From Bacilli bacterium (lineage in GTDB: Bacteria; Bacillota_I; Bacilli_A; RF39; UBA660), in the NCBI GenBank assembly GCA_017888105.1, contig JAGHGS010000026.1, positions 1 through 30,431 of the forward strand: 30,431 nt of DNA, given 5' to 3'. Shown one piece after another: positions 22,929 through 30,431 of this stretch. The notes under the pieces were generated by a model. The model had not been told where the DNA came from. It did no database searches and saw only the letters and a list, made by a program, of their open reading frames with translations. Position 1 is the stretch's first letter. Each line of letters opens with the position of its first letter. The position numbers and the translations under genes are program-made.

Positions 22929-23384
22929 ATGAAACCATATAACTATGAAATGGATTATTCTCGGATTAAAGAATTAAGGATTAAAAATAATTTACCTCAA
23001 AAAGATATAGCTTCCTATTTAAATATTAGTATTGCTGCCTATTCTCAATTCGAAAGAATGGACACTCTTATTCCTATTGAACTTTTAAATAAACTTGCAA
23101 ATTATTATCATGTTTCTTTAGATTATTTATTAAAAATAACTGATAATCCTGATATTCAAATAGAAAATAAAGAAATTGATAAAAGAATAGTTGGCGAAAA
23201 TCTAAAAAAACTTAGAAAAAATAATAAGTTATATCAAGATACACTTGCTTTAGAGATTGGAACTAGTCATTCTTTAATTAGTGAATATGAAAGTGGCAAA
23301 AAATTAGTATCTCTTACTTATGGATATGCTATATGTAAAAGGTATCAGATTTCTCTTGATTGGTTGTATGGCAAAATAAAATAG
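22929..23384 (+). CDS. XRE-family regulator with two HTH domains (cassette 2)
   Basis: 151 aa with two HTH_3 domains in tandem: about 10-67 (IKELRIKNNLPQKDIASYLNIS..LDYLLKI) and about 87-147 (LKKLRKNNKLYQDTLALEIGTS..LDWLYGK). GGTGATG precedes the ATG at 22929. It is divergent from the surface gene, 196 nt away, like the single-domain regulator of cassette 1 from its partner. The duplication might let one protein bind two half-sites or multimerise across operators. Regulation of the neighbour and of itself is inferred from layout. Confidence 0.88.
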   Translation: MKPYNYEMDYSRIKELRIKNNLPQKDIASYLNISIAAYSQFERMDTLIPIELLNKLANYYHVSLDYLLKITDNPDIQIENKEIDKRIVGENLKKLRKNNKLYQDTLALEIGTSHSLISEYESGKKLVSLTYGYAICKRYQISLDWLYGKIK

Positions 23385-23412
23385 TTCAGATATTTTGATT
23401 TGAACTATTTTT
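23381..23412. terminator. Terminator between the XRE gene and yqzL
   Basis: ATAGTTCA and TGAACTAT pair (8 bp) around a 12-nt loop, with TTTTTC on the plus strand and ATTTTATTTT on the minus strand. It can serve both the XRE gene and yqzL; each stop codon lies in a stem arm. Confidence 0.75.
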
Positions 23413-23497
23413 CATTTCTTTCAATTTCTTTATATGTTAAATAATCTTCTATTTTTCCAGATTTTTGAAATTTTTTCCATGCTTCTTTTTTATTCAT
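23405..23497 (-). CDS. yqzL: YqzL-like small protein
   Basis: 30-aa protein (MNKKEAWKKFQKSGKIEDYL, then TYKEIERNEK) with the YqzL pattern: W-x2-F-x2-(S/T)G-x-I-x2-Y-L-x-(F/Y)KE-(I/L)E. In B. subtilis yqzL lies between era and recO, and here it follows era by 52 nt. AAGGTTGAA is upstream of the ATG. Function unknown. Synteny and the motif together make the call strong for so short a gene. Confidence 0.78.
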   Translation of the reverse strand: MNKKEAWKKFQKSGKIEDYLTYKEIERNEK

Positions 23498-23549
23498 GAT
23501 ATTCAACCTTTCTATTTTAATTATGGGCTATCATGAAATAATTTATTCA

Positions 23550-24431
23550 TTAAAAATCTAAAAATCCTAATTCTTTAATATAACGTTCTTTATCTTTCCA
23601 GTTTTTGATTGTTTTTACATATAATTCTAGATAAACTTTTTTGCCAAGCATATGCTCTAATTCAACGCGAGCCTTTGTGCCTACTTCTTTTAATCTTTCC
23701 CCTTTTTTACCAATAATTATTTTTTTAATGGTATCTCGATCGACAATAATATCGACATGAATATTGATAATATCTTTCTTTTCTTCATAAAGAGATGTAT
23801 GACATGTAAGACTATGAGGAATCTCTTCAATGGTTACATCAAATAACTTTTCTCTTACAATTTCACTTATCATAAAATACTTGCTATTGCTTGTTTTAAT
23901 TCCTTCTGGGAAATATCTTACATCATCTTTTAAATACTTTTTAATTACTTCAATCAATCTAGAAACATTGTCTTTAGTTAAAGCCGATACGGGAACGATT
24001 TCTGCGAACGGATATAAATCTTTATATTCCGTAATATTATATAATATATCTTCATCGCTAATCTTATCAATTTTATTTAATACAAAAATAACTGGTGAAT
24101 CTGTTTTTCTTAGTACTTCCATAATAAATTTATCGCCTTTGCCAAGCCCTGTACTAGCATCTACCACAAATAAAAGACAATCAATATCTTTTACTAAGGA
24201 CATTGCTTGTTTATTTGTAATTCGTCCTAATTTATTCATTGGTCTTATAATACCTGGAGTATCCATAAAAACAATTTGATAATCTTCTTCATTATATATT
24301 CCTTGGATAATATTACGGGTTGTTCCGGCAACTTTCGAAGTAATCGCTACTTTTTCATTAATTAAAGTATTTAATAATGTTGATTTGCCTACATTAGGTC
24401 TACCAATTAGACTTACAAAACCACTCCTCAT
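23550..24431 (-). CDS. era: GTPase Era
   Basis: 293-aa essential GTPase that binds the 3' end of 16S rRNA during 30S maturation. G1 is GRPNVGKST (11-19), G2 the Thr-rich TTRN switch, G3 DTPG, G4 NKID and G5 in VSAL. The C-terminal KH domain contains IIGKKGERLKEVGTKAR. It starts at ATG 24431 with AGGAGG. It follows dgkA by 9 nt and is part of the ybeY-dgkA-era operon. Normal length. Confidence 0.97.
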   Translation of the reverse strand: MRSGFVSLIGRPNVGKSTLLNTLINEKVAITSKVAGTTRNIIQGIYNEEDYQIVFMDTPGIIRPMNKLGRITNKQAMSLVKDIDCLLFVVDASTGLGKGDKFIMEVLRKTDSPVIFVLNKIDKISDEDILYNITEYKDLYPFAEIVPVSALTKDNVSRLIEVIKKYLKDDVRYFPEGIKTSNSKYFMISEIVREKLFDVTIEEIPHSLTCHTSLYEEKKDIINIHVDIIVDRDTIKKIIIGKKGERLKEVGTKARVELEHMLGKKVYLELYVKTIKNWKDKERYIKELGFLDF

Positions 24432-24440
24432 AAAATCCTC

Positions 24441-24875
24441 CTAAAACATCTTATTAAATAAATCCAAGAAATAAGGTCCAAAAACAAATAGACTTATGAC
24501 AATGGATACAATTGACATAACAAAACTAGCTGCGGAGCCACAATCTTTGGCAACTTTTGCTAAAGGATGTATCTCGGTTGTTGTTAAATCAACCGCTGCT
24601 TCTATCGCTGTATTAATTAGTTCTAAAGCTAAAATAATGCCTAAAGCTATAAAAATAATTGCCCATTCAGATAGTTTGATTTGAAAAATAATTCCAAGAA
24701 TTACTGCAAGTAATACAGCAAAACCATGAATCCATAAACTTTGTTCATAGCGATAAGCATAAAATAATCCGTCCAAAGAATATTTAATGCTTTTAATAAA
24801 ACGCATTGGTCCATATACTTTTACTTTTTCTCTTACAAATTGTTCTTTTTTATTATCTTGTTGTTCCTGCTTCAT
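24441..24875 (-). CDS. dgkA: Undecaprenol/diacylglycerol kinase DgkA
   Basis: 144-aa membrane kinase of the DgkA family; in Gram-positives it phosphorylates undecaprenol, recycling the peptidoglycan lipid carrier. Three membrane helices are visible, with the signature ELINTAIEAAVDL and HPLAKVAKDCGSAA. The N-terminal tail (about 30 residues, charged) is longer than usual. The start overlaps ybeY by 23 nt. Operon with ybeY and era, as in Bacillus, except that cdd is missing. Confidence 0.93.
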   Translation of the reverse strand: MKQEQQDNKKEQFVREKVKVYGPMRFIKSIKYSLDGLFYAYRYEQSLWIHGFAVLLAVILGIIFQIKLSEWAIIFIALGIILALELINTAIEAAVDLTTTEIHPLAKVAKDCGSAASFVMSIVSIVISLFVFGPYFLDLFNKMF

Positions 24876-25299
24876 TTAATATCAACTCCTGTAATCCAAA
24901 CATTATTTTTTCATCTTCTTTATTCATATGATCATACCCAAGTAAATGGAGCATGCCATGAACTGTTAGAAAACTTAATTCTCTTTTAATACTATGTCCA
25001 TAAGTATGTGCTTGTTCTATCATTTTAGGAATGCATATATAAATATCTCCTAATATACGAATATCACTATTTATTTTGTCGGGGTTATCTTCTAGAGCAA
25101 ATGATATAACATCGGTTGCTCGATCGATTCCACGATATTCTTTGTTGATTCTTTCGATTTCTTTTAAATCGACAAATATGATCGAGAAATAAGCATTCTT
25201 AACTTTTTCATGTTTCAATACTCTTTTAATTACATCATCTAAATAAGTGTAATCAAAATCTACATTTACTAAATCATTGATTTCATAGGTATTTTTCAT
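24853..25299 (-). CDS. ybeY: Endoribonuclease YbeY
   Basis: 148-aa rRNA maturation endonuclease that helps process the 16S 3' end. The zinc site is H-x3-H-x5-H in HGMLHLLGYDH, and the family block DRATDVISFAL is also present. The start overlaps the end of the VanZ-like gene by 4 nt (ATGA). Its usual neighbours phoH and pgpH are absent; the VanZ-like gene takes their position. Confidence 0.96.
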   Translation of the reverse strand: MKNTYEINDLVNVDFDYTYLDDVIKRVLKHEKVKNAYFSIIFVDLKEIERINKEYRGIDRATDVISFALEDNPDKINSDIRILGDIYICIPKMIEQAHTYGHSIKRELSFLTVHGMLHLLGYDHMNKEDEKIMFGLQELILNEAGTTR

Positions 25300-25919
25300 A
25301 AAATATTTACTCCCATTCGACTAAGTAAATATAATACCATAATTATGAGAATAATTAAACATAAAATGTTATAAATAATATCTTTTGCAAATATTCCTGG
25401 TAAATATTTTTTAATGGCATTTAAGGCAACATAGATTAAGAATCCAATAATCGCTCCAAGTGAGTTTAAAATGATATCATCCACGTCAAAACTTCTACCG
25501 ATACATAATTGAACAAATTCTACGGTTCCACTGGAAATAACACTGACAATTAAAATAGTAAGAATTCTTTTCGGTTTAATATAAGTCGAAATTAAATATC
25601 CAAAAGGAATAAAAATTACAATGTTTCCTACTACATTCATTAAAAAGGCTTGTGATCCTATTTTGTATCGAAATATTTCAGTGAAAGGAACCAAATTATA
25701 GCCTCGTACGGTATTTAGTTCCGCTCTCGTTAAGAGTTCATATAATAATAAAATGTAAACAATAAATAATAAATTTGAAAATTCTTTATAAAACACTAGT
25801 TTTTCATTGCTTGTCTTAATCGCTGCGATTCTTACAACTGCGAAAATAACAAGAAAGATGGTAAGCATGGGCCACATATTATCTATCGATTCCGTTAGTA
25901 TATTCATTATATTCTTCAT
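25296..25919 (-). CDS. VanZ-like membrane protein
   Basis: 207 aa with about five membrane helices and the VanZ family core: NLVPFTEI, NVVGNIVIFIPFGYLIS, SSGTVEFVQLCIGRSFDVDDIILNSLGAIIGFLIY. VanZ itself lowers teicoplanin sensitivity; most chromosomal relatives have unknown roles in the envelope. ATG 25919 is used, with GGAGTG upstream (an earlier in-frame TTG is also possible). It stops with TGA overlapping ybeY, which shows TGA is a stop codon here. It lies where phoH and pgpH sit in Bacillus. Confidence 0.88.
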   Translation of the reverse strand: MKNIMNILTESIDNMWPMLTIFLVIFAVVRIAAIKTSNEKLVFYKEFSNLLFIVYILLLYELLTRAELNTVRGYNLVPFTEIFRYKIGSQAFLMNVVGNIVIFIPFGYLISTYIKPKRILTILIVSVISSGTVEFVQLCIGRSFDVDDIILNSLGAIIGFLIYVALNAIKKYLPGIFAKDIIYNILCLIILIIMVLYLLSRMGVNIL

Positions 25920-25940
25920 CAAAGGGTATCACTCCTAGCA

Positions 25941-27071
25941 TTAATCAAAGTACTCTTTTATTCCTATTTGTTCTTTTACTGCAACGAACATATCTATATA
26001 TATATTATTATTTTTTATATTTTTTTGCAAGACTTTTTCTTTAATAATGCCTTCAAAATTGTCTAATTTTAACTCTAATTTTTCATGAATTAATAGAATT
26101 CCCTTTTTTAATGCTTCTTCTTCGGTATAATTTATTTTTTCAATTTCTATTTCATATTCCTTTTGTAAATAAACTTCAAAGCCAAAAATACGAAACAACA
26201 AAATATTTTCTACTCTTTTTTCACTGCCTACTCTACTTTTTAGTATTACCGATTCATTGGTTCCTTTTTTTATCATAATATTATAACGCATTTTACCGGT
26301 GTCTTTTTTTATTTCTTCTGTTATTGGTATACTTGCACTGACATTATACCAAACCTCAGCATAAACAGAACCACTTGCACAAACATTTTCTTTAATCTCT
26401 TCATTTAATTTAATACTACCATTAATTAGAATATCGCCTTTTGATACGTAGTCGTTCATGCTTACTTCCGTTACTCCTTTTTCCGTGCGAATGCTTTTTA
26501 TGATGCCGGATTTACTTGCTACAATATGACATTTACTGTAATCTTTTTCATAATTATTGATAATTCGTTCTTCTACTCTTACATTAATTACCATTCCTTC
26601 TACATCTATTTCTAACCATTCAATTTTATCTTGATATTCTTCTTTAATCCTTTCAATAATTCGCTCGTATTCGTCGTAACTTTTTTTAAAACTAAGAGGG
26701 GTTACTCCTTCTTCTTCTAGGGATTCACGAATTAATTCTCTTAAAGCAGAATCTTCATGAATAATATTAATCTTTACAATAATATTAGATAAAATTAGAA
26801 AAATAACAACCGCAAAAATAATGCCGGTTATGATGAGATTATTTCTTTTTAATTCTTTTTTTAATTTATAAATACCAGTTTCATCTAATATTTCTACTTC
26901 ATAACTAACTAAATATTTTTTTACTCTTTTTAAATCTTTATCTAAAATTAAAAATTTTAAATAATCTGTTTCATAAGTAATGTTTTTTATATCTACATTT
27001 AAGCGATTTAATTTTAATAGAAGACTTGTTTTTTTGGTGGTTTTTATGCGTACTAATAAATAATGTTTCAT
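25941..27071 (-). CDS. yqfD: Sporulation protein YqfD
   Basis: 376-aa SpoIV-type sporulation protein. The N-terminal cytoplasmic domain is KTTKKTSLLLKLNRLNVDIKNI, followed by one membrane helix (about 80-100, IITGIIFAVVIFLILSNIIV). The outer part contains the family pattern RELIRESLEEEGVTPLSFKKSYD, WLEIDVEGMVINVRVEER, CHIVASKSGIIKSI and VSKGDILINGSI. It overlaps yqfC by 4 nt. In B. subtilis YqfD is a mother-cell-specific gene product needed for sporulation (engulfment/cortex stage). Its presence is one of the better signs of spore formation here. Confidence 0.94.
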   Translation of the reverse strand: MKHYLLVRIKTTKKTSLLLKLNRLNVDIKNITYETDYLKFLILDKDLKRVKKYLVSYEVEILDETGIYKLKKELKRNNLIITGIIFAVVIFLILSNIIVKINIIHEDSALRELIRESLEEEGVTPLSFKKSYDEYERIIERIKEEYQDKIEWLEIDVEGMVINVRVEERIINNYEKDYSKCHIVASKSGIIKSIRTEKGVTEVSMNDYVSKGDILINGSIKLNEEIKENVCASGSVYAEVWYNVSASIPITEEIKKDTGKMRYNIMIKKGTNESVILKSRVGSEKRVENILLFRIFGFEVYLQKEYEIEIEKINYTEEEALKKGILLIHEKLELKLDNFEGIIKEKVLQKNIKNNNIYIDMFVAVKEQIGIKEYFD

Positions 27072-27310
27072 CTTTGAAACCTCATCTCTTTAATTTCACC
27101 TTTAATTAATATTTCATGTTTATCCATATTTGAAATACTCAAATTATTTCCTTCTATAATTAAAATAAATTCTTTTAATCTTAATTCGATTAAAGTTTCA
27201 CTTAAACTAAGTAGTTCCTCATAGTAGTAAACATGCAAACAATTTTTAAAAAGATCAATATAATAATCTTGGTCATATAAAAAGTTTTGTAAATTTTTTA
27301 CGATATGCAT
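27068..27310 (-). CDS. yqfC: Sporulation protein YqfC (YabP family)
   Basis: 80-aa protein of the YabP/YqfC family. It has the compact beta pattern CLHVYYYEELLSLSETLIELRLKEFILIIEGNNLSI and ends HEILIKGEIKEMRF, where relatives have ..GxxLxI..L....I.I.G.I..I.F. An in-frame GTG 3 codons upstream exists, but ATG 27310 is better placed after AGGTGAG. It overlaps yqfD by 4 nt; in spore formers the two are always together. Expression is sigma-E dependent in B. subtilis. Confidence 0.9.
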   Translation of the reverse strand: MHIVKNLQNFLYDQDYYIDLFKNCLHVYYYEELLSLSETLIELRLKEFILIIEGNNLSISNMDKHEILIKGEIKEMRFQR

Positions 27311-27346
27311 AAATCTCACCTATAAACATTTTATGCATTTTTGAAC

Positions 27347-27371
27347 ATTAAAAAACCTAATTATATAGGTT
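27347..27371 (-). terminator. Terminator of the HD-domain gene
   Basis: On the minus strand AACCTA and TAGGTT form a 6-bp stem with a 6-nt loop, followed by TTTTTAATG. The HD gene stop codon is in the stem. Confidence 0.75.
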
Positions 27372-27908
27372 TATTCTTTTTGCAATTACTCTTCGATTCT
27401 TTTTGGTATCCGCTAGTTTCATAGCAATTTCTATATAAGCACGTTTGCTAAATACTTCATAAATACTACAAAATTTATCCACTAAACACACGATTACGCT
27501 TTCTTTATATTTGGGTGGAGTAAAGGTTAGTGGGAACATATGCTTACTAATAATATCCGCTTCAATACGATTTACATTATAATCACGTCTGGCATTAAAT
27601 AAAGCAATGGTTGGATGAATTCGACCATGTAAGCCTATATCTTTGGTTGGTTTATATTTTGCATGCCAATCATATAAAAAATAATCATGTAGTAAAGCTC
27701 CTCTTATTAGTTCTCTTTCGTGTACTTTTAATTTTAAAAATTTACATAAACGATAAGAAAAATAAGCAACGGCAATACTATGTAGTAAGCAAGTGGTATT
27801 TCCATGTTGGATGAAACGATTCATTTTGGAATACTTTTTCTTACTCATAATTTCTTCTAAATAACTTTTAAATACTAAGTCCTCTACTACTCTATTTTTT
27901 ATTTTCAT
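27357..27908 (-). CDS. HD-domain hydrolase
   Basis: 183-aa protein of the HD superfamily (metal-dependent phosphohydrolases). Ligand pattern: His in HGNTTCLLHSIAVAY, HD in LLHDYFLYDWH, His in LHGRIHPTIALFNA and ISKHMFPL, and Asp in CLVDKF. There is no membrane segment or other domain. The family acts on nucleotides or phosphorylated molecules; the substrate is unknown. AGGAG precedes the ATG. It lies upstream of yqfC with its own terminator, so it is probably a separate unit. Confidence 0.85.
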   Translation of the reverse strand: MKIKNRVVEDLVFKSYLEEIMSKKKYSKMNRFIQHGNTTCLLHSIAVAYFSYRLCKFLKLKVHERELIRGALLHDYFLYDWHAKYKPTKDIGLHGRIHPTIALFNARRDYNVNRIEADIISKHMFPLTFTPPKYKESVIVCLVDKFCSIYEVFSKRAYIEIAMKLADTKKNRRVIAKRINLYN

Positions 27909-27957
27909 TTGTCATGGCTCCTAAATTTTTTTCTAATAAAATACTAATATAAAAATC

Positions 27958-29097
27958 TTACAAAGTCAAGTTTCTTTTTCGGGTATATTCTTCTTCTTGA
28001 TTTTTTGCAAAACTTTCTAGTTTTGTTCTTTCTTCTTTGGAAATGAATGTTTTATCTGTTTGGATAATATAATTTATGAAATTTATCCATCTCATAGAAC
28101 CAAATAAATATAAGGTATTTATTACTTTTAATGCTTCTTTTTCACTTTTTAATATTTCTTCAAAAATCATTGGAAGAAATAAGTCTTCTACATACATGAT
28201 AAGTTTAATGATTGCATTGAAATCCTTTTTTTCTAAAATTTTATTTATTAAAAGTTTTGTTTCTTCACAATTGGTTGTACAAGCTAAAGTAACTATTATT
28301 TCGTTTGATTCTACTTCTAAAAATTTTCGAATCATTCTTGGTGCATCTTCTTCTATTTTTTTCATTAATCTTTTGGTTGTATTAAAATCATTTAATTTAA
28401 TTATTTCTTCTATTAGATTTAAATCTTTTATAGATGTACCATCAAAGATTGCTAATAAATATTTTCCTTTTAAAGATAAAGGTATTTCTAAATCTAGTAC
28501 AACTCTTTTTAATTCCCATAGATTATTTTCTTGTTTATCTAGTGAAGAAGCAAGTCGATAAATTTTTTCTGGACTTGGTTTATTTTTTAAATATTTTATT
28601 AATATTCTTTTTGTTTCTTCTGGATCAGTATTTTCTAGTAGACAAAAAATGAAATGAGGATTGCCGTATTTTAATATTTGATCTTCCATTCCTTCATTAT
28701 AAAAGCCATTTAAAGTATGAATATATACTGTAATTTCATTTAATGGTTGAGACAAAATATATTTTTTAATTTTTTCAATTTCATCAGAGTATCTAAAAGG
28801 ATTTTTAGATAAAATACTAGCAATGGTGTAAAGAAAAACTAAATTGTGATAGAATGCTTTTAAATATTTCTTAATATAATGATCTGCTTTATTACTTGCG
28901 TCTAAATCTTTCGTCATCTCATTTAATAAAATACTAAAGAGGATAAATTCACCATTTTTGGCTGCATATTCTAGTAATTCCTCTTCTTCTTTTTCATTTA
29001 AATACTTTGCTGCTTCTTCTTGCTCTGCTAATAATTTTTTTAATGCTTGATAATTTTTGGTAAAAAAATAAAATTTTACTTTTAATTTTAAATTCAT
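27958..29097 (-). CDS. Hypothetical 379-aa helical-repeat protein
   Basis: Soluble, all-helical, no recognised domain. Helix pairs of 30-40 residues recur (NYQALKKLLAEQEEAAKYLNE...; EEIIKLNDFNTTKRLMKKIEEDAPRMIRKFLE; EETKLLINKILEKKDFNAIIKLIMYVEDLF), suggesting a HEAT/ARM-like solenoid. The C-terminus is charged. GGGGAG precedes the ATG. It lies between pgsA and the HD gene in the same direction. In build it is like the 462-aa protein at 11316, but I see no clear sequence alignment between them. Confidence 0.7.
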   Translation of the reverse strand: MNLKLKVKFYFFTKNYQALKKLLAEQEEAAKYLNEKEEEELLEYAAKNGEFILFSILLNEMTKDLDASNKADHYIKKYLKAFYHNLVFLYTIASILSKNPFRYSDEIEKIKKYILSQPLNEITVYIHTLNGFYNEGMEDQILKYGNPHFIFCLLENTDPEETKRILIKYLKNKPSPEKIYRLASSLDKQENNLWELKRVVLDLEIPLSLKGKYLLAIFDGTSIKDLNLIEEIIKLNDFNTTKRLMKKIEEDAPRMIRKFLEVESNEIIVTLACTTNCEETKLLINKILEKKDFNAIIKLIMYVEDLFLPMIFEEILKSEKEALKVINTLYLFGSMRWINFINYIIQTDKTFISKEERTKLESFAKNQEEEYTRKRNLTL

Positions 29098-29123
29098 AAT
29101 ATCTCCCCTGTTTTGAAAATTAA

Positions 29124-29144
29124 AAAAGCTTTTTTAGAGCTTTT
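29124..29144 (-). terminator. Terminator of pgsA
   Basis: On the minus strand AAAAGCT and AGCTTTT (7 bp) close a 7-nt loop, followed by TTAAT. The stem overlaps the pgsA stop codon at 29143. Confidence 0.65.
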
Positions 29145-29736
29145 ATTTGGCCTTAAAGGTATCTTTCGTATTGTAATAATACTCACAAGCACTAATTACG
29201 GAAAGAATCGTTGCAATAACAATTAGAGCATATCCAACATTGATACCAATTAATTCAAATGGTAAATTGTAAACACAAGTTAGAGCAATACCAATCATCA
29301 TACACATTGTTTTGGCTTTTCCAGTAAATGATGCTGCTACTACTTTTCCTTTTTTTCCACTTGCCATTTTAAATGAATCAACAAAGATATCACGAGTAAT
29401 AATAATTACCGGAATTGCTACACTAATAAATCCATCATAGGCTAAAATAATTAATAATCCATTTACAAGAACTTTATCAGCAATGGCATCCATTACTTTT
29501 CCAAAATCCGTTACTAAGTTCCTGCTTCTAGCAATATGACCATCTAAAAAATCCGTTAAAGCTGCTAGAATAAATAATATTCCAGCAATAATATATTTTA
29601 AGTTTACTGGTATCTTTCCTGCTACCATAAAAGTTGGGAAAGTAATCCCTAAACTATCCCATGGAATCATTAACATGATTAAAATAACTATTGCAGTGAC
29701 AATTCTTCCGATTGTTAATTTGTTTGGTAAATTCAT
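29143..29736 (-). CDS. pgsA: CDP-diacylglycerol-glycerol-3-phosphate 3-phosphatidyltransferase PgsA
   Basis: 197-aa integral membrane enzyme that makes phosphatidylglycerol phosphate, the first step to the main anionic lipids. The CDP-alcohol phosphotransferase motif D-x2-DG-x2-AR-x8-G-x3-D-x3-D is complete (DFLDGHIARSRNLVTDFGKVMDAIAD). The start MNLPNKLTIGRI is the family form, with AGGAGG upstream. It follows the RodZ/YmfM-like gene by 9 nt, as in Bacillus. Confidence 0.96.
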   Translation of the reverse strand: MNLPNKLTIGRIVTAIVILIMLMIPWDSLGITFPTFMVAGKIPVNLKYIIAGILFILAALTDFLDGHIARSRNLVTDFGKVMDAIADKVLVNGLLIILAYDGFISVAIPVIIITRDIFVDSFKMASGKKGKVVAASFTGKAKTMCMMIGIALTCVYNLPFELIGINVGYALIVIATILSVISACEYYYNTKDTFKAK

Positions 29737-29745
29737 AATTTCCTC

Positions 29746-30216
29746 CTAAAACTTTATATATCCTATTTCATTTGTAGTATGGTTATCAATGGTAATTTGT
29801 TTGACGCTCCATACAATTGCTAAAATAACTAATAAAAAAATTACAATATAAATACCAATATAATAGGTATTATTATGCTTTCTCGGTTTTCTAGTATATG
29901 GACTAGAAATTTTTCCAGTCTCTTCCTTTGCTTCTTTTTTGGCAATCCGTTCAATTTCTTTTACTGGTATTTTTGAGGTATATTCAAACATATATTCATT
30001 AAATTCATCGATTAGTTTTTCGCTGTCTAATCCTAAATATTTGGCATAACTATTAATATATTCTTTTAAAACAAATATATCTTTGAAACACCCAATTTTT
30101 CCTTCTTCAATATTCATTAGAAATTCCGCATTAATATTCAAGTCTTCGCTTGCTTCTTCAATACTTACCCCTGATTGTTCTCGAGTCGTTTTTAGCGTAC
30201 TCCCTATACTATCCAA
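29746..30216 (-). CDS. RodZ/YmfM-like HTH membrane protein
   Basis: About 156-160 aa. An N-terminal HTH_25 domain (SIGSTLKTTREQSGVSIEEA..LNINAEFLMNIEEG) is followed by a Lys/Glu-rich linker and one membrane helix (about 122-142, YYIGIYIVIFLLVILAIVW), with almost no outer domain. RodZ links MreB to the envelope; the Bacilli form YmfM is upstream of pgsA, as here. No ATG fits: a TTG at 30216 or an earlier TTG at 30228, both after AAGGAG, are candidates, the first at long spacing. The outer domain found in long RodZ proteins is missing. Confidence 0.85.
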   Translation of the reverse strand: MDSIGSTLKTTREQSGVSIEEASEDLNINAEFLMNIEEGKIGCFKDIFVLKEYINSYAKYLGLDSEKLIDEFNEYMFEYTSKIPVKEIERIAKKEAKEETGKISSPYTRKPRKHNNTYYIGIYIVIFLLVILAIVWSVKQITIDNHTTNEIGYIKF

Positions 30217-30249
30217 GGTATTTCTCAACTCCTTCTTTTTTAAATAAAA

Positions 30250-30431
30250 AAATAATAATATTCATAAGCCATGTTCTGTTCCCTTATGGGCGACAAATAT
30301 TTATCTTCTAGTTAAAACTAGACCCTTACGCCATTTTATTCTTTTGTAAGAGCTCTCCTACCAAATTTGGATTTCTCACTCGTGGGGTTTACCGCGTTCC
30401 ATTTCCACCGTTTCCAGTTTGTACGTTACTA
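30250..30431 (-). ncRNA. rnpB: RNase P RNA, type B, 5' part beyond the window
   Basis: Minus-strand sequence contains GGAACGCGGTAAACCCC, CGAGTGAGAAATCCAAATTT and GGTAGGAG, which are the conserved core (CR IV-V region) of bacterial RNase P RNA, and near the end GGAACAGAACATGGCTTAT, which matches the 3' strand of helix P4 and the P1 closing end. B. subtilis rnpB has nearly the same blocks in the same order. The 3' end is placed near 30250 before a T-rich stretch; the 5' part lies past 30431. RNase P trims tRNA 5' leaders. Confidence 0.95.

Noticed and set aside
24496..24684. Plus-strand open frames opposite dgkA, era, parC and the PBP
   Set aside because: They lack SDs, lie opposite strongly supported genes and look like shadows of their codon use.
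1..30431. CRISPR array, tRNA genes or transposases
   Set aside because: No regularly spaced repeats, no tRNA cloverleaf blocks and no transposase or integrase motifs were seen.

Overview
The window is from an AT-rich, spore-forming, Bacilli-like Firmicute, most plausibly one of the uncultured gut lineages near the RF39/ex-Tenericutes branch. The evidence is the very low GC, SD motifs of the AGGAGG type, a type B RNase P RNA, B. subtilis-like gene neighbourhoods (era-yqzL-recO, yqfC-yqfD, ylbD-ylbE, mraZ-rsmH-ftsL-pbp) and sporulation-associated families (YqfC, YqfD, YlbD, two YjcZ-like peptides). TGA is used as a stop (VanZ-like gene), so this is not the Mycoplasma code. Species assignment is inference.

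Layout. 1-4983 (minus): YqeH GTPase (cut by the edge), YqeG phosphatase, a hypothetical, YlbE, YlbD and a ParC-type topoisomerase subunit. 5047-6700: cassette 1, a secreted protein with a C-terminal lectin-like domain, divergent from a small XRE repressor with three operators. 6774-10841: a 58-aa gene and a short division/cell-wall cluster (PBP, FtsL, RsmH, MraZ) with an intact MraZ box array. 10910-13083: two lineage-specific helical proteins and two YjcZ-like peptides. 13161-14240 (plus): PrsA lipoprotein. 14254-19634 (minus): RecX (LexA-like box in its promoter), a dNTPase-like HD protein, a membrane-anchored unknown and a secreted amidase preceded by tandem Spo0A boxes. 19695-20045: gene-poor region with a folded element around a 23-codon membrane peptide. 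20046-25919: recO, a decayed DUF1016 nuclease, cassette 2 (second lectin-like protein plus divergent XRE), yqzL, era, dgkA, ybeY and a VanZ-like gene. 25941-30431: yqfD, yqfC, an HD protein, an unknown, pgsA, a RodZ/YmfM-like gene and the 3' part of rnpB.

The main discovery candidate is the pair of cassettes. Both encode the same kind of surface protein: an N-terminal membrane segment, a shared Cys-containing domain, and a C-terminal domain ending in GVRPVINL. Just before that motif lies a short, GC-rich, hypervariable stretch (about 59% and 51% GC in an AT-rich genome) in which most differing codons are NNY. This is the signature of variable repeats written by a diversity-generating retroelement (DGR) from AAY codons. 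No reverse transcriptase or template repeat is in the window, so the machinery would have to act from elsewhere. Both genes have a near-consensus sigma-A promoter and a hairpin exactly 16 nt before the start codon, with one compensatory base-pair change between copies. In cassette 1 one of the three operators fills the promoter spacer, so expression is probably switched by the divergent repressor. Cassette 1 carries a one-base insertion at codon 2-3 that breaks the frame.

Regulatory sites elsewhere fit a sporulating, SOS-competent cell: MraZ boxes at exact 10-bp steps, a LexA-like box before recX, tandem 0A boxes before the amidase and a possible sigma-K promoter before the YjcZ pair.
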